DNA from: Novosphingobium naphthalenivorans NBRC 102051 | GTDB taxonomy: Bacteria > Pseudomonadota > Alphaproteobacteria > Sphingomonadales > Sphingomonadaceae | Direction: 5' to 3' | Assembly (NCBI RefSeq): GCF_001590985.1 | Contig: NZ_BCTX01000008.1 | Location: 1-64,000, forward strand | Length of the DNA stretch: 64,000 nucleotides | Shown: in pieces, positions 54,890 through 64,000 of the stretch | Layout of the letters: each line of letters starts with the position of its first letter | Position numbering within the stretch: position 1 is the stretch's first letter | Notes under the pieces: generated by a model | Databases searched by the model: none | Seen by the model: the letters and a program-made list of their open reading frames with translations, nothing else | Told to the model about the DNA's origin: nothing | Translations under genes and position numbers: made by a program

Positions 54890-55648
54890 ATGAGCGCCAA
54901 GAAATCCGATTTCGGCGCGCGCGCCGTTTCGGCGGTGGTCATGGTCGCCGTGGCGGCTAGCGCCTTGTGGCTGGGCGGGGCCGTGTGGATCGCGTTCGTC
55001 TGTGCCGTGGCGGTGGTCGTGCTGTGGGAATGGGTCCGTCTGGCGCGCAGCGGCACGGCCAGTCCGGCCGAACGCGGGCTGTGGAACTTCGGCGGGATGC
55101 TCTACGTGGGCATGGGGGCGGCGATGCTGCTGTTCCTGCGCAACCCGGCGTTCACGCTGGCACCGCTGCTGACGGTGCTGGTGAGTGTCATTGCCGTCGA
55201 TGTCGGCGCCTATTTCACCGGGCGCACATTGGGCGGCCCGAAGATCGCACCGGCCATCAGCCCGTCGAAGACCTGGTCGGGCCTGCTTGGCGGCATTCTC
55301 GGCGCCACGCTCGCCTTGTTCGGAGCTGCCAAGCTCTGGCAGGAGGGTGTGATTGCCCTCACGCCTGCAGGCATCGCTGCCGACAAGGTCGCGTGCTTCG
55401 GAATGCAGCCGTGCTGGTATCTGGAAGCGGGGGCCGTTCCTCTCTTCGCGACCTGTCTGCTGACCGGCATTCTCCTCGCCATCTGCGCGCAGGCCGGCGA
55501 TTTCTTCGAAAGCTGGATGAAACGCCGGGCAGGCGTGAAGGATTCGGGCCATCTGATCCCCGGCCACGGCGGCTTCTTCGACCGTGTCGATGGATTGCTG
55601 GCCGTGCTCTTCGTGCTTGCGCTCATGCTGTTGTTCCAGCCACGATGA
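54890..55648 (+). CDS. cdsA: Phosphatidate cytidylyltransferase
   Basis: 252 residues, multi-pass. The CdsA signature is split across DVGAYFTGRTLGGPKIAPAI with SPSKTWSGLLGG, and GDFFESWMKRRAGVKDSG followed by IPGHGGFFDRVDGLL. It makes CDP-diacylglycerol, the substrate of pssA at 48075. Overlaps dxr (ATGA). Confidence 0.94.
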   Translation: MSAKKSDFGARAVSAVVMVAVAASALWLGGAVWIAFVCAVAVVVLWEWVRLARSGTASPAERGLWNFGGMLYVGMGAAMLLFLRNPAFTLAPLLTVLVSVIAVDVGAYFTGRTLGGPKIAPAISPSKTWSGLLGGILGATLALFGAAKLWQEGVIALTPAGIAADKVACFGMQPCWYLEAGAVPLFATCLLTGILLAICAQAGDFFESWMKRRAGVKDSGHLIPGHGGFFDRVDGLLAVLFVLALMLLFQPR

Positions 55649-56805
55649 CGGCTATGCGCACGCTATCGGTTCTGGGAGCCACGGGCTCGGTTGGCGCTTC
55701 GACGCTCGATCTGGTGCGCCGCCAGCCGGAGAGCTGGCGCGTGGTGGCGCTGACCGCGCATTCCAACGCCATGGATCTCGCGCGGCTCGCGCATGAATTC
55801 TCTGCCGAAGTGGCTGTCATCGCCGACGAGGCGCGGCTTCCCGAACTGCGCGAGGCCTTGGCAGGGACCGGTATCGAGGCCGCAGGCGGCCCCGAAGCGC
55901 TGATCGAAGCGGCTGCGCGCGGGGCCGACGTGACGGTGGCGGCTATCGTCGGCTGCGCCGGACTGGCCCCGACCATGGCGGCGATCGAGCAGGGCGGAAT
56001 CATCGCTCTGGCCAACAAGGAAGCGCTGGTCTCGGCCGGCGATGTCATGACGGCCGCCGTTGCCCGCCACGGCGCGACGCTGCTGCCGGTCGATTCCGAG
56101 CACAATGCGATTTTCCAGTGCCTTCAGGGCAACGACCCGGCGCATGTGCGCTGGATCACGCTGACGGCCAGTGGCGGTCCGTTCCGCGACTGGTCGTGGG
56201 AACAGCTCTGCGTTGCCACTCCGGCTCAGGCGATCAAGCATCCCAACTGGGACATGGGCGCGAAGATCAGCGTCGATTCCGCCACGATGTTCAACAAGGG
56301 CCTCGAACTGATCGAGGCGCATCACTTGTTCCCGGTCGGGCTCGACAAGTTGCGGATCATCGTTCACCCGCAGTCGATCGTTCATTCGATGGTCGAATAT
56401 CGCGACGGCTCGACGCTGGCGCAGCTCGGTCCGTCCGACATGCGCGTGCCGATTGCTTCCGCGCTGGCCTGGCCGGAACGGATGGACACGCCGTGCGAAC
56501 CGCTCGATCTTGCCGCGATCGGTGAACTGACCTTTCGCCTGCCGGATGAGGAGCGCTTTCCCGCCACGCGGCTGGCGCGCGCGGCCGCGCAGGAAGGGGG
56601 CGGTATTCCCGCCGTGCTCAATGCCGCGAACGAGATCGCCGTGGCGGCCTTTCTGGCCGGTCAGATTTCGTTCACCCGGATTGCGGCACAAGTGGAACAT
56701 GTGCTCAATGCCTTTGCGCCGGCGCCGCCTGCCTGCCTGTCCGACGTGCTTGCCGTCGACAGCGAGGCAAGGGCCAAGGCGAGGGAACTGATGGAGACTG
56801 CCTGA
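55645..56805 (+). CDS. dxr: 1-deoxy-D-xylulose 5-phosphate reductoisomerase
   Basis: 386 residues. The NADPH-binding run is VLGATGSVGASTLDLV near 8-23; LANKEALVSAGDVM near 120; the metal and substrate site DSEHNAIFQCLQG near 147; and DMGAKISVDSATMFNKGLE near 205. It makes MEP in the non-mevalonate isoprenoid pathway, which feeds uppS upstream. Confidence 0.96.
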   Translation: MTAMRTLSVLGATGSVGASTLDLVRRQPESWRVVALTAHSNAMDLARLAHEFSAEVAVIADEARLPELREALAGTGIEAAGGPEALIEAAARGADVTVAAIVGCAGLAPTMAAIEQGGIIALANKEALVSAGDVMTAAVARHGATLLPVDSEHNAIFQCLQGNDPAHVRWITLTASGGPFRDWSWEQLCVATPAQAIKHPNWDMGAKISVDSATMFNKGLELIEAHHLFPVGLDKLRIIVHPQSIVHSMVEYRDGSTLAQLGPSDMRVPIASALAWPERMDTPCEPLDLAAIGELTFRLPDEERFPATRLARAAAQEGGGIPAVLNAANEIAVAAFLAGQISFTRIAAQVEHVLNAFAPAPPACLSDVLAVDSEARAKARELMETA

Positions 56806-56806
56806 C

Positions 56807-58192
56807 TTGACCGGATCGCCCAATCTGCTGACGACGATCTTCGCTTTCCTGCTGGTGCTGGGGCCTCTGGTCCTGATCCATGAGCTGGGGCACTATCTCG
56901 TCGGCCGCCTGTTCGGGGTGAAGGCCAAGGCCTTCTCGATCGGTTTCGGCAAGGAAATCGCGGGCTGGACCGACAAGCGCGGCACCCGCTGGAAGCTCTC
57001 CGCGCTGCCGCTGGGCGGCTATGTCCAGTTTGCCGGTGACATGAATCCCGCCAGCGCGCCCTCCGCGGCGGACGACGGGCTGACGCCGGAAGAGCGGGCG
57101 CACACGTTCCACGTCAAGCCGTTGTGGCAACGCGCGCTGATCGTGTTTGCGGGGCCGGCAACCAATTTTCTGCTCTGCGTCGCGATCCTGGCGGCATTTT
57201 CCTACGTCAACGGCCGGCTGGTTGGCGATCCCGAAGTTTCAGAGTTCACTGAGAACTCGCCAGCGCAAGCGGCGGGCATGGAGATCGGCGACCGCATCGT
57301 CGCGATCGACGGCAACAAGATCGAAAGCGTCACCGACGTTCCGGAATACACGGCCTATTTTGCAGGCAAGACGGTGTCGGTCGCGGTCGAACGGGATGGG
57401 CGCACGCTGGTTTTGCCGGTGACACTTGCCAACCGCGAAGTCAGCGATGAATTCGGCAATACCGCCCGGATCGGTGATCTGGGTGTGGATTTTGCGGCTC
57501 CGGTGATCGGCGGCTTCTTCGGGGCATCTTCGGCGGAGGCCGCAGGCCTGAAAGCGGGAGACCGGATCGTCGCGATCGATGATACGGACGTACACAGCTT
57601 TGACGACATTCCAGGGCTGGTCCAGCCGTTCCCGGGCAAGGTGGTCACGATCACGGCGCTGAGGAATGGCGAGGCACGCGTTTTCCACGTCACCATCGGC
57701 TCTGCGACTGTAACCGGCGAAAACGGCCGCAGCGAAACCATTGGCCAGCTCGGCATCCGCGCCGGGTTCGGGCATGTCGTGCCGGTGGGCGCCGTAGAGG
57801 CGGTGGAGCTGGGCGTGTCGCGCAGCTTTTCCATCATGGGAACCATGGTGACGGGAATTCGCCAGATCTTCACGGGTGAGCGCTCGGTGAAGGAACTGGG
57901 CGGCCCAATCAAGATCGCCAAATATTCGGGCGAGCAATTCAGCCTCGGCTGGGATGCCTTCGTTGGCTTTGCTGCCCTGATTTCGATTAACTTGGCATTC
58001 ATCAACCTCCTGCCAATTCCTGGCCTCGATGGCGGGCACCTGGCGTTCTACGCGGCCGAGTTGGTCCGTCGCAGGCCTCTGGATGTGCGCAGTCAGGAAT
58101 GGGCGATCCGCATGGGCGTGGCTTTGGTCCTTACGCTGATGCTTTTCGTCACGGTCAACGATCTGGTGTCTCTCCCGGTTTTCGGGGGATAG
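56807..58192 (+). CDS. rseP: Site-2 protease RseP
   Basis: 461 residues from a TTG start one base after the dxr stop. The zinc site HELGH is at 25-29 in the first membrane helix; two PDZ domains (about 135-215 and 220-300) follow; the third zinc ligand lies in LLPIPGLDGGHL near 405. It cuts anti-sigma factors and signal peptides inside the membrane. Position before bamA is conserved. Confidence 0.94.
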   Translation: MTGSPNLLTTIFAFLLVLGPLVLIHELGHYLVGRLFGVKAKAFSIGFGKEIAGWTDKRGTRWKLSALPLGGYVQFAGDMNPASAPSAADDGLTPEERAHTFHVKPLWQRALIVFAGPATNFLLCVAILAAFSYVNGRLVGDPEVSEFTENSPAQAAGMEIGDRIVAIDGNKIESVTDVPEYTAYFAGKTVSVAVERDGRTLVLPVTLANREVSDEFGNTARIGDLGVDFAAPVIGGFFGASSAEAAGLKAGDRIVAIDDTDVHSFDDIPGLVQPFPGKVVTITALRNGEARVFHVTIGSATVTGENGRSETIGQLGIRAGFGHVVPVGAVEAVELGVSRSFSIMGTMVTGIRQIFTGERSVKELGGPIKIAKYSGEQFSLGWDAFVGFAALISINLAFINLLPIPGLDGGHLAFYAAELVRRRPLDVRSQEWAIRMGVALVLTLMLFVTVNDLVSLPVFGG

Positions 58193-58350
58193 CCTGGAGG
58201 TTTTATTCAGCGATCACATTCTCGCCGGGTTTGGCTGCTTGATTGGAGGCCTTCCATCGGGCAGATGGCTGCGGTTGCTTGCTGGCGCCTTTGCGGGTTT
58301 GCCGGGCCGGGCGGGATTATCGCGAGAGCGAAAACGGGATTTTGCGTAGA

Positions 58351-60987
58351 ATGATGGGATGGGTAATGGTTCGCAGCAATGAAGCCCGCCGCGCGTCGCA
58401 GCTTGCGGCCGTGCTTCTGGGAACCACGGTGTTTGCGGGCGTCCCCGAGGCGGCTTTCGCCCAGGATGCGGCGCCTGCCCCGCAGGGCGCACCGGCCGTG
58501 GAGCAGACGATCCAGTCGATCCAGGTCACCGGGGCCGAGCGTCTCGAACCGCAGACGGTGATGTCCTACATCAAGCTGCGTATCGGCCAGCCTTACACCA
58601 AGGCCGCTGCCGACCAGGCGCTGAAGGATCTCTACGAGACCGAGTTGTTCAAGAACGTCGAAGTCACCAACGACGGCGGCAATGTCACGATTGCCGTTCA
58701 GGAGAACCCGGTCGTCAACCGCATCATCCTTGAAGGCAACAAGCGCATCAAGGACGACAAGATCATGCCGGAGATCAAGGTCGCCCCGCGCCAGATCTTC
58801 ACCCGCTCGAAAGTGCGCGCGGACGTTGCCCGCATCATTGAGCTTTACAAGCGGCAAGGGCGCTACGCGGCGACTGTCGAGCCGAAGATGGTCATGCTCG
58901 ACCAGAACCGCGTCGACATCGTGTTCGAGATCACCGAGGGCGCCAAGTCCAAGGTCCGCCAGATCAACATCATCGGCAACGAGCATTTCTCCGACGGGGA
59001 ACTGCGCAGTCAGATGGTCACCAAGCAGGCGCGGTTCACCCGCATCTTCAGCTCGGGCACGAGCTACGATCCCGACCGCATGGCCTTCGACCAGCAGAAG
59101 CTGCGCCAGTTCTACCTGACGCAGGGCTACGCCGATTTCCGCGTGGTTTCGGCCGTCGCGGAACTGACGCCGGACAAGAAGGACTTCATCATCACGTACG
59201 TGGTGGAGGAAGGAAAGCGCTACAAGTTCGGCGACGTGAAGGTGGAAAGCCAGCTTCGCGACTTCGACGGCGAGAAGCTGGCGAAGAACCTGCCGATGCA
59301 CAAGGGCGACTGGTACAACGCCAAGCAGGTTGAAGACACGATCGACAACCTGAACGAGACCGCCGGCGCCTTCGGCTATGCTTTCGCCGACGTCCGTCCG
59401 AAGTACGACCGCGACAAGGACAACCTCACCATGGGGATCACGTTCGTGATCCAGGAGGCCCCGCGCGTTTACGTCGAGCGGATCGACATCAACGGCAACA
59501 CGCTGACCCAGGACAAGGTCGTGCGCCGCGAGTTCCGCCTTGCCGAAGGCGACGCGTTCAACTCGCTGCAGGTCAAGCGTTCGACCAACCGCATCAAGTC
59601 GCTCGGCTACTTCCAGGAGAAGTTCGAGGTCGAGCAGAAGCCCGGCAGTGCCGATGACCGTATCGTGCTGGAAGCCAACGTCGAGGAGAAGCCGACCGGC
59701 GAACTCCAGCTGTCGGCCGGTTTCTCCAGCCTTGAGAGCTTCATCTTCCAGGCCTCGATCCGTCAGCGCAACTTCCGCGGCCGCGGCCAGACGGTCGGCC
59801 TTTCGGGCAGCTATTCGCGCTATTCTAAGAGCGTGCAGGCGAGCTTCGTCGAGCCGTATCTGTTCGACAAGAACATTTCGCTCGGCGTCGATATCTACCG
59901 CCGCGACTACAACAGTTTCAATTATTACAACTCCAGCCGTAATACGACGTACCAGCAGGCGACGACCGGCTTCCAGGTTCGCGCTGGCGTTCCGCTGACC
60001 GAATACCTGACGGCGGTCGCACGCTACACGCTCAACTACGATGACGTCTCGCTGAGCAAGAGCCAGTTCTATTCGATCGATGACAATGGCGATTACACGT
60101 GTGACCCGCTGCGCGCCGGCCGCTACCTGTGTGATGCGATCGGTAAACGCCTGAGCTCGATCGCGGGCTTCTCGCTCATCTACGACACGCTCGACAACCG
60201 CATCCGTCCTTCGCGCGGTGAAACGGCCTCGCTCAATATCGATGTCGCCGGGCTTGGCGGCGATGTGCGCTATGCCCGTCTGCGCGCCAATGCCGCGAAG
60301 TATTGGCCGCTGGGTCACGGGTTCATCTTCTCGCTTTCGGGCGAGGGTGGCGCGATCAAGGGGCTGGGCCAGGACGTGCGTCTGACCGATCGCTTCTATC
60401 TTGGCGAGCCGCAGATCCGCGGCTTCGGTATCCGCGGTGTCGGGCCGCGCGTCATTCGCCAGTACCTGACGACTGACAGCGACGGAAACTACACCGTGGA
60501 TTCGTCGAAGTCGGACGATGCGCTGGGCGGCAAGTACTACTACATGGGCCGTGCCGAGCTTGAAATTCCGCTCGGTTCCGGTGCGCGCGAGATGGGGCTG
60601 CGTCCGTCGATCTTCGTCGATACCGGCGCGGTCTGGAGCATCAAGAAGCCGGATACGATCGATTGTTCGACGGGCTGCTTCATCGGCACGCGCGACAGTA
60701 GTGGTGCCCAGCTCTACTACCCGAACAATGGTGACGGCACTTACGACACCTCGACGACCACCACGTCGTCTCAGACCAACGGCCTCGACAACCAGGCGAT
60801 CGGTTCGACGCAGTACTTCACCGAGCGTTTCGTCGGCGATACCTGGAAGCCGCGCCTTGCGGTCGGCTTTGGTGTGAACTGGAACTCGCCCTTCGGTCCG
60901 TTCCGCATCGATATTTCCAAGGTCCTGTTCAAGCAGGATGGCGACGATACCAAGACCTTCACATTCAACGTGGGAACGCAATTCTGA
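58351..60987 (+). CDS. bamA: Outer-membrane assembly factor BamA
   Basis: About 878 residues; ATG 58351, 58354 and 58366 are all possible starts. Signal peptide ending near AAFAQD, five POTRA domains (about 45-400), and a 16-strand barrel with the conserved lid motif IRGFGIRG near 690 and C-terminal FNVGTQF. It inserts beta-barrel proteins in the outer membrane. Between rseP and this gene (58193-58350) no other gene is seen. Its stop overlaps skp (TGATG). Confidence 0.96.
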   Translation: MMGWVMVRSNEARRASQLAAVLLGTTVFAGVPEAAFAQDAAPAPQGAPAVEQTIQSIQVTGAERLEPQTVMSYIKLRIGQPYTKAAADQALKDLYETELFKNVEVTNDGGNVTIAVQENPVVNRIILEGNKRIKDDKIMPEIKVAPRQIFTRSKVRADVARIIELYKRQGRYAATVEPKMVMLDQNRVDIVFEITEGAKSKVRQINIIGNEHFSDGELRSQMVTKQARFTRIFSSGTSYDPDRMAFDQQKLRQFYLTQGYADFRVVSAVAELTPDKKDFIITYVVEEGKRYKFGDVKVESQLRDFDGEKLAKNLPMHKGDWYNAKQVEDTIDNLNETAGAFGYAFADVRPKYDRDKDNLTMGITFVIQEAPRVYVERIDINGNTLTQDKVVRREFRLAEGDAFNSLQVKRSTNRIKSLGYFQEKFEVEQKPGSADDRIVLEANVEEKPTGELQLSAGFSSLESFIFQASIRQRNFRGRGQTVGLSGSYSRYSKSVQASFVEPYLFDKNISLGVDIYRRDYNSFNYYNSSRNTTYQQATTGFQVRAGVPLTEYLTAVARYTLNYDDVSLSKSQFYSIDDNGDYTCDPLRAGRYLCDAIGKRLSSIAGFSLIYDTLDNRIRPSRGETASLNIDVAGLGGDVRYARLRANAAKYWPLGHGFIFSLSGEGGAIKGLGQDVRLTDRFYLGEPQIRGFGIRGVGPRVIRQYLTTDSDGNYTVDSSKSDDALGGKYYYMGRAELEIPLGSGAREMGLRPSIFVDTGAVWSIKKPDTIDCSTGCFIGTRDSSGAQLYYPNNGDGTYDTSTTTTSSQTNGLDNQAIGSTQYFTERFVGDTWKPRLAVGFGVNWNSPFGPFRIDISKVLFKQDGDDTKTFTFNVGTQF

Positions 60988-61694
60988 TGAAAACCATGAT
61001 CAAGACCGTCGCGCTGGGTTCGGCTCTCGCGCTCGCCACTCTCGCCGCGCAGCCGGCTCTGGCCGCGAAACCTGCTCCGGCGGCAGCTCCTGCTGAGAAC
61101 GGCACGATCGTTGCCGGCCTCGGCATTGCCAATCTCGATGCGGTGATTGCCAATTCGAACGCGTACAAGGTTGCCGAGCAGCAGCGCGAAACGACCTACA
61201 AGCCGCAGTACGATCAGGCCAAGGCGCGCAACGATCAGTTGACCGCGCAGCTCAAGCCGATGATCGACAAGTTCAATGCTGACCGTCAGGCCGCCAACCC
61301 GAACCAGGCTTCGCTGCAGCAGCAGGCAGTTGCGATCCAGCAGCTGCAGGAGAAGGGCAAGGCCGAACTCCAGCAGATCCTTCAGCCGGTGGGTCTGTCG
61401 CAGGCCTATGTGCAGGAGCAGATCGAGGACAAGCTGAACGACGCTCTGAAGTCGGCGATGAAGAAGCGCAGCATTTCGATCGTGCTGTCGCCCGATGCCG
61501 TGATCGCTTTCAACGGCGGCGCCTACAATCTCAACCAGGACATCCTGAACGAGCTCAACACGGCCATTCCGTCGGCGCAGCTCGTGCCGCCTGCCGGTTG
61601 GGAACCGCGTCAGATCCGCGAACAGCGCGCGCAGCAGGCTGCCGCTCAGGGCCAGTCCGCCCAGAGCACCAGCACGCAGCCGGCCGGCCGCTGA
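60987..61694 (+). CDS. skp: Skp/OmpH-family periplasmic chaperone
   Basis: 235 residues: signal peptide (about 1-28, [15 protein letters not shown]), then an OmpH domain with a long Gln/Lys-rich coiled coil and a [22 protein letters not shown] edge strand. It carries unfolded outer-membrane proteins to BamA, encoded just before. The C-terminal tail is Gln/Ala-rich and longer than in E. coli Skp. Confidence 0.88.
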   Translation: MKTMIKTVALGSALALATLAAQPALAAKPAPAAAPAENGTIVAGLGIANLDAVIANSNAYKVAEQQRETTYKPQYDQAKARNDQLTAQLKPMIDKFNADRQAANPNQASLQQQAVAIQQLQEKGKAELQQILQPVGLSQAYVQEQIEDKLNDALKSAMKKRSISIVLSPDAVIAFNGGAYNLNQDILNELNTAIPSAQLVPPAGWEPRQIREQRAQQAAAQGQSAQSTSTQPAGR

Positions 61695-61713
61695 TAGAAC
61701 GCGAGTACCGGGC

Positions 61714-62166
61714 ATGAGCGAAGAGACGGAACTGGTCTACGATACCGCGAAGATCCTGGCGGCGCTTCCGCACCGCTATCCGATGCTGCTGGTCGACCGG
61801 GTGGTTTCCTTCACCGAGGAGGAGATCCACGCGGTCAAGGCGGTCAGCTTCAATGAGGATTTCTTCCAGGGCCATTTCCCCGGCCGTCCGATCATGCCCG
61901 GCGTCCTCCAGATCGAGGCGCTGGCGCAGGCTGCCGGGATTCTGGCCATCGAGAGCCTTGGCCTCGCCGGAACCGGCAAGCTGGTCTATTTCATGGCCAT
62001 CGAGGAAGCCAAGTTCCGCAATCCGGTGACGCCCGGCCACTTGCTCGATCTGCGCGCGGGCTTCGTCCAGAAGCGTTCGCGCGTGTGCAAGTTCTGGGGC
62101 AAGGCCTCGATCGGCGATAAAGTGACCTGCGAGGTCAACTTTACCGCGATGATCGCCGACGCCTGA
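61714..62166 (+). CDS. fabZ: 3-hydroxyacyl-ACP dehydratase FabZ
   Basis: 150 residues of the hot-dog fold. His54 in [11 protein letters not shown] and Glu68 in [11 protein letters not shown] are the catalytic pair. It dehydrates hydroxyacyl-ACP in fatty-acid elongation. In most proteobacteria lpxD precedes and lpxA follows fabZ; neither is present here. Confidence 0.95.
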   Translation: MSEETELVYDTAKILAALPHRYPMLLVDRVVSFTEEEIHAVKAVSFNEDFFQGHFPGRPIMPGVLQIEALAQAAGILAIESLGLAGTGKLVYFMAIEEAKFRNPVTPGHLLDLRAGFVQKRSRVCKFWGKASIGDKVTCEVNFTAMIADA

Positions 62167-62302
62167 TGCCATGGCCGGGTGCGAGCCCGGTCATGGGCAT
62201 TCCCAAGGGACTCCTCCCTTGCATTTTGCCGCTTCCGGCGCTATGCGCGCCGCTTTCCAAGGCAGGCCGGTCGGAACCGGCCCTATGCGAAAGAGATAAG
62301 AC

Positions 62303-62530
62303 ATGAAGGCCGATACCCATCCCGACTACCACATGATCACGGTGCAGATGACCGACGGCACCACCTTCCAGACCCGTTCGACCTGGGGCAGCGAAGGCGA
62401 TACGCTGGTGCTCGACATCGATCCGACCTCGCACCCGGCCTGGACCGGCGGCAAGGCCCAGATCCAGGACGGCGGCCGCGTGGCGCAGTTCAACAAGCGT
62501 TTCGGTGGTCTCTCGCTCACCAAGAAGTGA
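62303..62530 (+). CDS. rpmE: 50S ribosomal protein L31, zinc-free type
   Basis: 75 residues: [28 protein letters not shown] and [13 protein letters not shown] match L31. It has no cysteine at all, so it belongs to the zinc-independent variant. A terminator follows. Confidence 0.93.
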   Translation: MKADTHPDYHMITVQMTDGTTFQTRSTWGSEGDTLVLDIDPTSHPAWTGGKAQIQDGGRVAQFNKRFGGLSLTKK

Positions 62531-62570
62531 GTGTAGGCCCGGCTACGCGGGCCTTATCGCCAGAACGAAA

Positions 62571-62598
62571 AAGGCGGCCTTTCGAGGCCGCCTTTTTT
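62571..62598. terminator. Bidirectional terminator between rpmE and PilZ gene
   Basis: AAGGCGGCCT-TTCG-AGGCCGCCTT with T6 on the plus side and an A run on the other, so it can serve both convergent genes. Confidence 0.85.
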
Positions 62599-62643
62599 GA
62601 TGTCTGAATGAGGCAAGAGGGGGCGGGTTCTGCCCGCCAGAGT

Positions 62644-63030
62644 TCAGCCGTCCAGGCCCAGGTCCATCAGGTCGAGCCAGGCGGTCTGGTCCGCCGGCAC
62701 CGCCCGCAGGAATTCCATACCCGCAGCCTGCCCCCGCACCCAGCGGACGATCGCGGGGAGCATCGAATCCTCGCAGAGCCCGATGGACACGAAGGCGCCC
62801 TGGCGCAGCTCGTCGGAATCTGTCTGCACGCAGCATCCGTGATGGGAAATGTCGGCCAGAAGTACCGAAGTCCTGCGGCCTTGCGAGGTTTCCAGCACGG
62901 CTTCGAAGTGCGTGGCATGACGCCGCTCGCGGCGGCGGTCGTCGAGAGTATCCTGCCGTGCGGTGTAGAGTCGTCCGATGGGTGCGTTCACGTCTTTTGT
63001 GTCCTTGGCGTCCCTTGGAATACCCGCCAT
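62644..63030 (-). CDS. PilZ-domain protein
   Basis: 128 residues with one PilZ domain: the RRRERRH region near 32-38 supplies the RxxxR arginines, and LLADISHHGCCVQT near 57 the D/N-x-S-x-x-G motif. It probably binds cyclic di-GMP; the output is unknown. Single gene, convergent with rpmE. The upstream gap 63031-63266 holds no gene and contains the sodC promoter. Confidence 0.85.
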   Translation of the reverse strand: MAGIPRDAKDTKDVNAPIGRLYTARQDTLDDRRRERRHATHFEAVLETSQGRRTSVLLADISHHGCCVQTDSDELRQGAFVSIGLCEDSMLPAIVRWVRGQAAGMEFLRAVPADQTAWLDLMDLGLDG

Positions 63031-63266
63031 TGTCCGCCTGCAATCGTTAATCAGCCTTCACAGGACAGCCTTGCTATCGCGGTAACCTCGTTTTTCCGCA
63101 GGATTGCGATTGCGTTTCGATCGCACGAATCTAGGCTGCACCGGCCGCGTTGCGGGACAAGGCGCGCGCGCTCGGCGTTGTGATGTGTGCTGCACTTGCG
63201 GAATTCCGGTGCCGGCGGCGTCGAGTCACAGAATGAGCCGGAAAGGCTCCGAACAGGAGAAGCGTA

Positions 63267-63815
63267 ATGATCCGAACTGCCCGTATAGCCGCCGCTTGTG
63301 CTCTCGTGCTGTCCGCTTCCGCCGCGCTGGCGGACGATGCGCCGGCAAGCGGCGAGGGCAAGACGATTCACGCGACCGTGATCGGGCTCGACGGCAATTC
63401 GCTGGGTATGATCACGCTGCAGCAGACCCCCACTGGCGTGCTGCTCTCCACCGACCTCAAGGGGCTGCCGCAGGGCGAGCATGGTTTTCACTTCCATGAA
63501 AAGGGCGTGTGCGATCCCGCTGCCAAGTTCACGACGTCGGGCGGCCACTTCGCTGCGGGCAACCCTGAGCATGGCCTGATGGTCATGGGCGGGCCGCACG
63601 GCGGCGACATGCCGAATCAGTATGTGGGGCCGGACGGGACGCTCAAGACGCAGGTCCTCAACACAGGCGTCACTCTGACGCCCGGTCCGAAGTCGCTTCT
63701 CGATGCGGACGGTTCGGCGCTGGTGATCCATGCGGGCCAGGACGACTACACCAGCCAGCCGTCCGGCAATGCCGGCGGCCGTATTGCCTGCGCGGTGATC
63801 AGCGCCGGGGAGTGA
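63267..63815 (+). CDS. sodC: Periplasmic Cu,Zn superoxide dismutase
   Basis: 182 residues: signal peptide (about 1-22), then GEHGFHFHEKGVCDP with copper-binding histidines, SGGHFAAGNPEHG with zinc ligands, and a C-terminal GNAGGRIACAVI with the disulfide cysteine and active-site arginine. It removes superoxide in the periplasm. Confidence 0.93.
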   Translation: MIRTARIAAACALVLSASAALADDAPASGEGKTIHATVIGLDGNSLGMITLQQTPTGVLLSTDLKGLPQGEHGFHFHEKGVCDPAAKFTTSGGHFAAGNPEHGLMVMGGPHGGDMPNQYVGPDGTLKTQVLNTGVTLTPGPKSLLDADGSALVIHAGQDDYTSQPSGNAGGRIACAVISAGE

Positions 63816-63840
63816 TGCCCGTTAAGGGCGGGCAGGGCGC

Positions 63841-64000
63841 TCAGCCCCAGCCCCAGGGCCGTTCGCGATACCATTGCGTGATGACGTACTTGCGGCCCGC
63901 CCGCACTTTCATCGCGTGATGCAGCGTGGCGGCATTGGGGCTGCCGTCCGGACGGCGGTTGTTCCAGGCCACCAGCTTGCCGCGTTCGGGCTGGATCGTC
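63841..64000 (-). CDS. 2-oxoglutarate/Fe(II) oxygenase, C-terminal end only
   Basis: The last 52 codons of a minus-strand gene whose start lies beyond the right edge. The residues include RGKLVAWNNRRPDGSPN, TLHHAMKVRAGRKYVIT and QWYRERPWGWG, the C-terminal half of a prolyl 4-hydroxylase-like domain: the distal iron-binding His in TLHHA, the 2-oxoglutarate-binding Arg/Lys in GRKYV, and the W-x-R-E end. Convergent with sodC. Confidence 0.8.
   Translation of the reverse strand, partial: TIQPERGKLVAWNNRRPDGSPNAATLHHAMKVRAGRKYVITQWYRERPWGWG

Noticed and set aside
58207..60981. 924-residue open frame on the minus strand opposite bamA
   Set aside because: It is the antisense shadow of bamA in GC-rich DNA; composition is Arg/Val/Asp-rich with no domain, and bamA itself is certain.

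Overview
The window reads as chromosomal DNA of a high-GC alphaproteobacterium of the order Sphingomonadales (Novosphingobium or Sphingomonas-like). The pointers are split b/b' ATP synthase stalk genes, a TIGR02300 zinc-ribbon gene, GTTC-N7-GTTC LexA-type boxes, a sphingomonad-style intergenic hairpin, and a bamA-skp-fabZ-rpmE order with no lpxD/lpxA/lpxB, as expected in a lineage that replaces lipopolysaccharide with glycosphingolipids. The species is not determined.

Bases 1 to about 24366 are one end of a mobile island. It holds, in order: an ArdC-type antirestriction gene running off the left edge; a solitary AbiEi-like (DUF6088) antitoxin; a WYL regulator plus HEPN protein; a divergent, tightly coupled five-gene operon (3501-21508); a secreted staphylococcal-nuclease-like protein; a RelE/HigB-type toxin-antitoxin pair; and a tyrosine integrase. 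The five operon genes encode a RecB-like nuclease/RNase H-like/SF1 helicase fusion, an McrB GTPase with an EVE-like domain inserted between its Walker motifs, McrC, a 2505-residue protein with two sacsin-type GHKL ATPase modules, and an SNF2/RapA-like helicase. I read this as an extended McrBC-type defence system under WYL control. I cannot match the full gene set to a named system from memory. The island ends inside radC: the radC gene at 24298-24957 loses its frame right after the HNHP part of its metal-binding motif, so the integrase apparently inserted the island there.

Bases 25000 to 64000 are conserved core genome. The blocks are: ydbH-ynbE-ydbL (AsmA-like lipid transport); atpI-B-E-F'-F (membrane half of ATP synthase); gloB; aroA-cytosine deaminase-cmk-cytochrome c-rpsA (minus strand); tRNA-Ala-ffh-rpsP-rimM-(small membrane gene/lysR)-trmD-rplS; hup; rlmB; tRNA-Tyr-psd-pssA; rpsB-tsf; pyrH-frr-uppS-cdsA-dxr-rseP-bamA-skp-fabZ-rpmE; then PilZ, sodC and the end of a 2-oxoglutarate oxygenase. 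Together these cover translation, membrane protein targeting, phospholipid and isoprenoid synthesis, and outer-membrane biogenesis.

Smaller items of interest in the core are: a small membrane protein (48868-49140) preceded by two LexA-type boxes, a candidate SOS-induced peptide; a yeast-type cytosine deaminase inside the aroA-cmk operon; a lysR and small membrane gene wedged between rimM and trmD with an ATAAG-N5-CTTAT operator candidate; and two orphan genes of apparently lower GC next to rpsA and between tsf and pyrH. Calls rest on reading motifs and family resemblance by eye; no database search was run.
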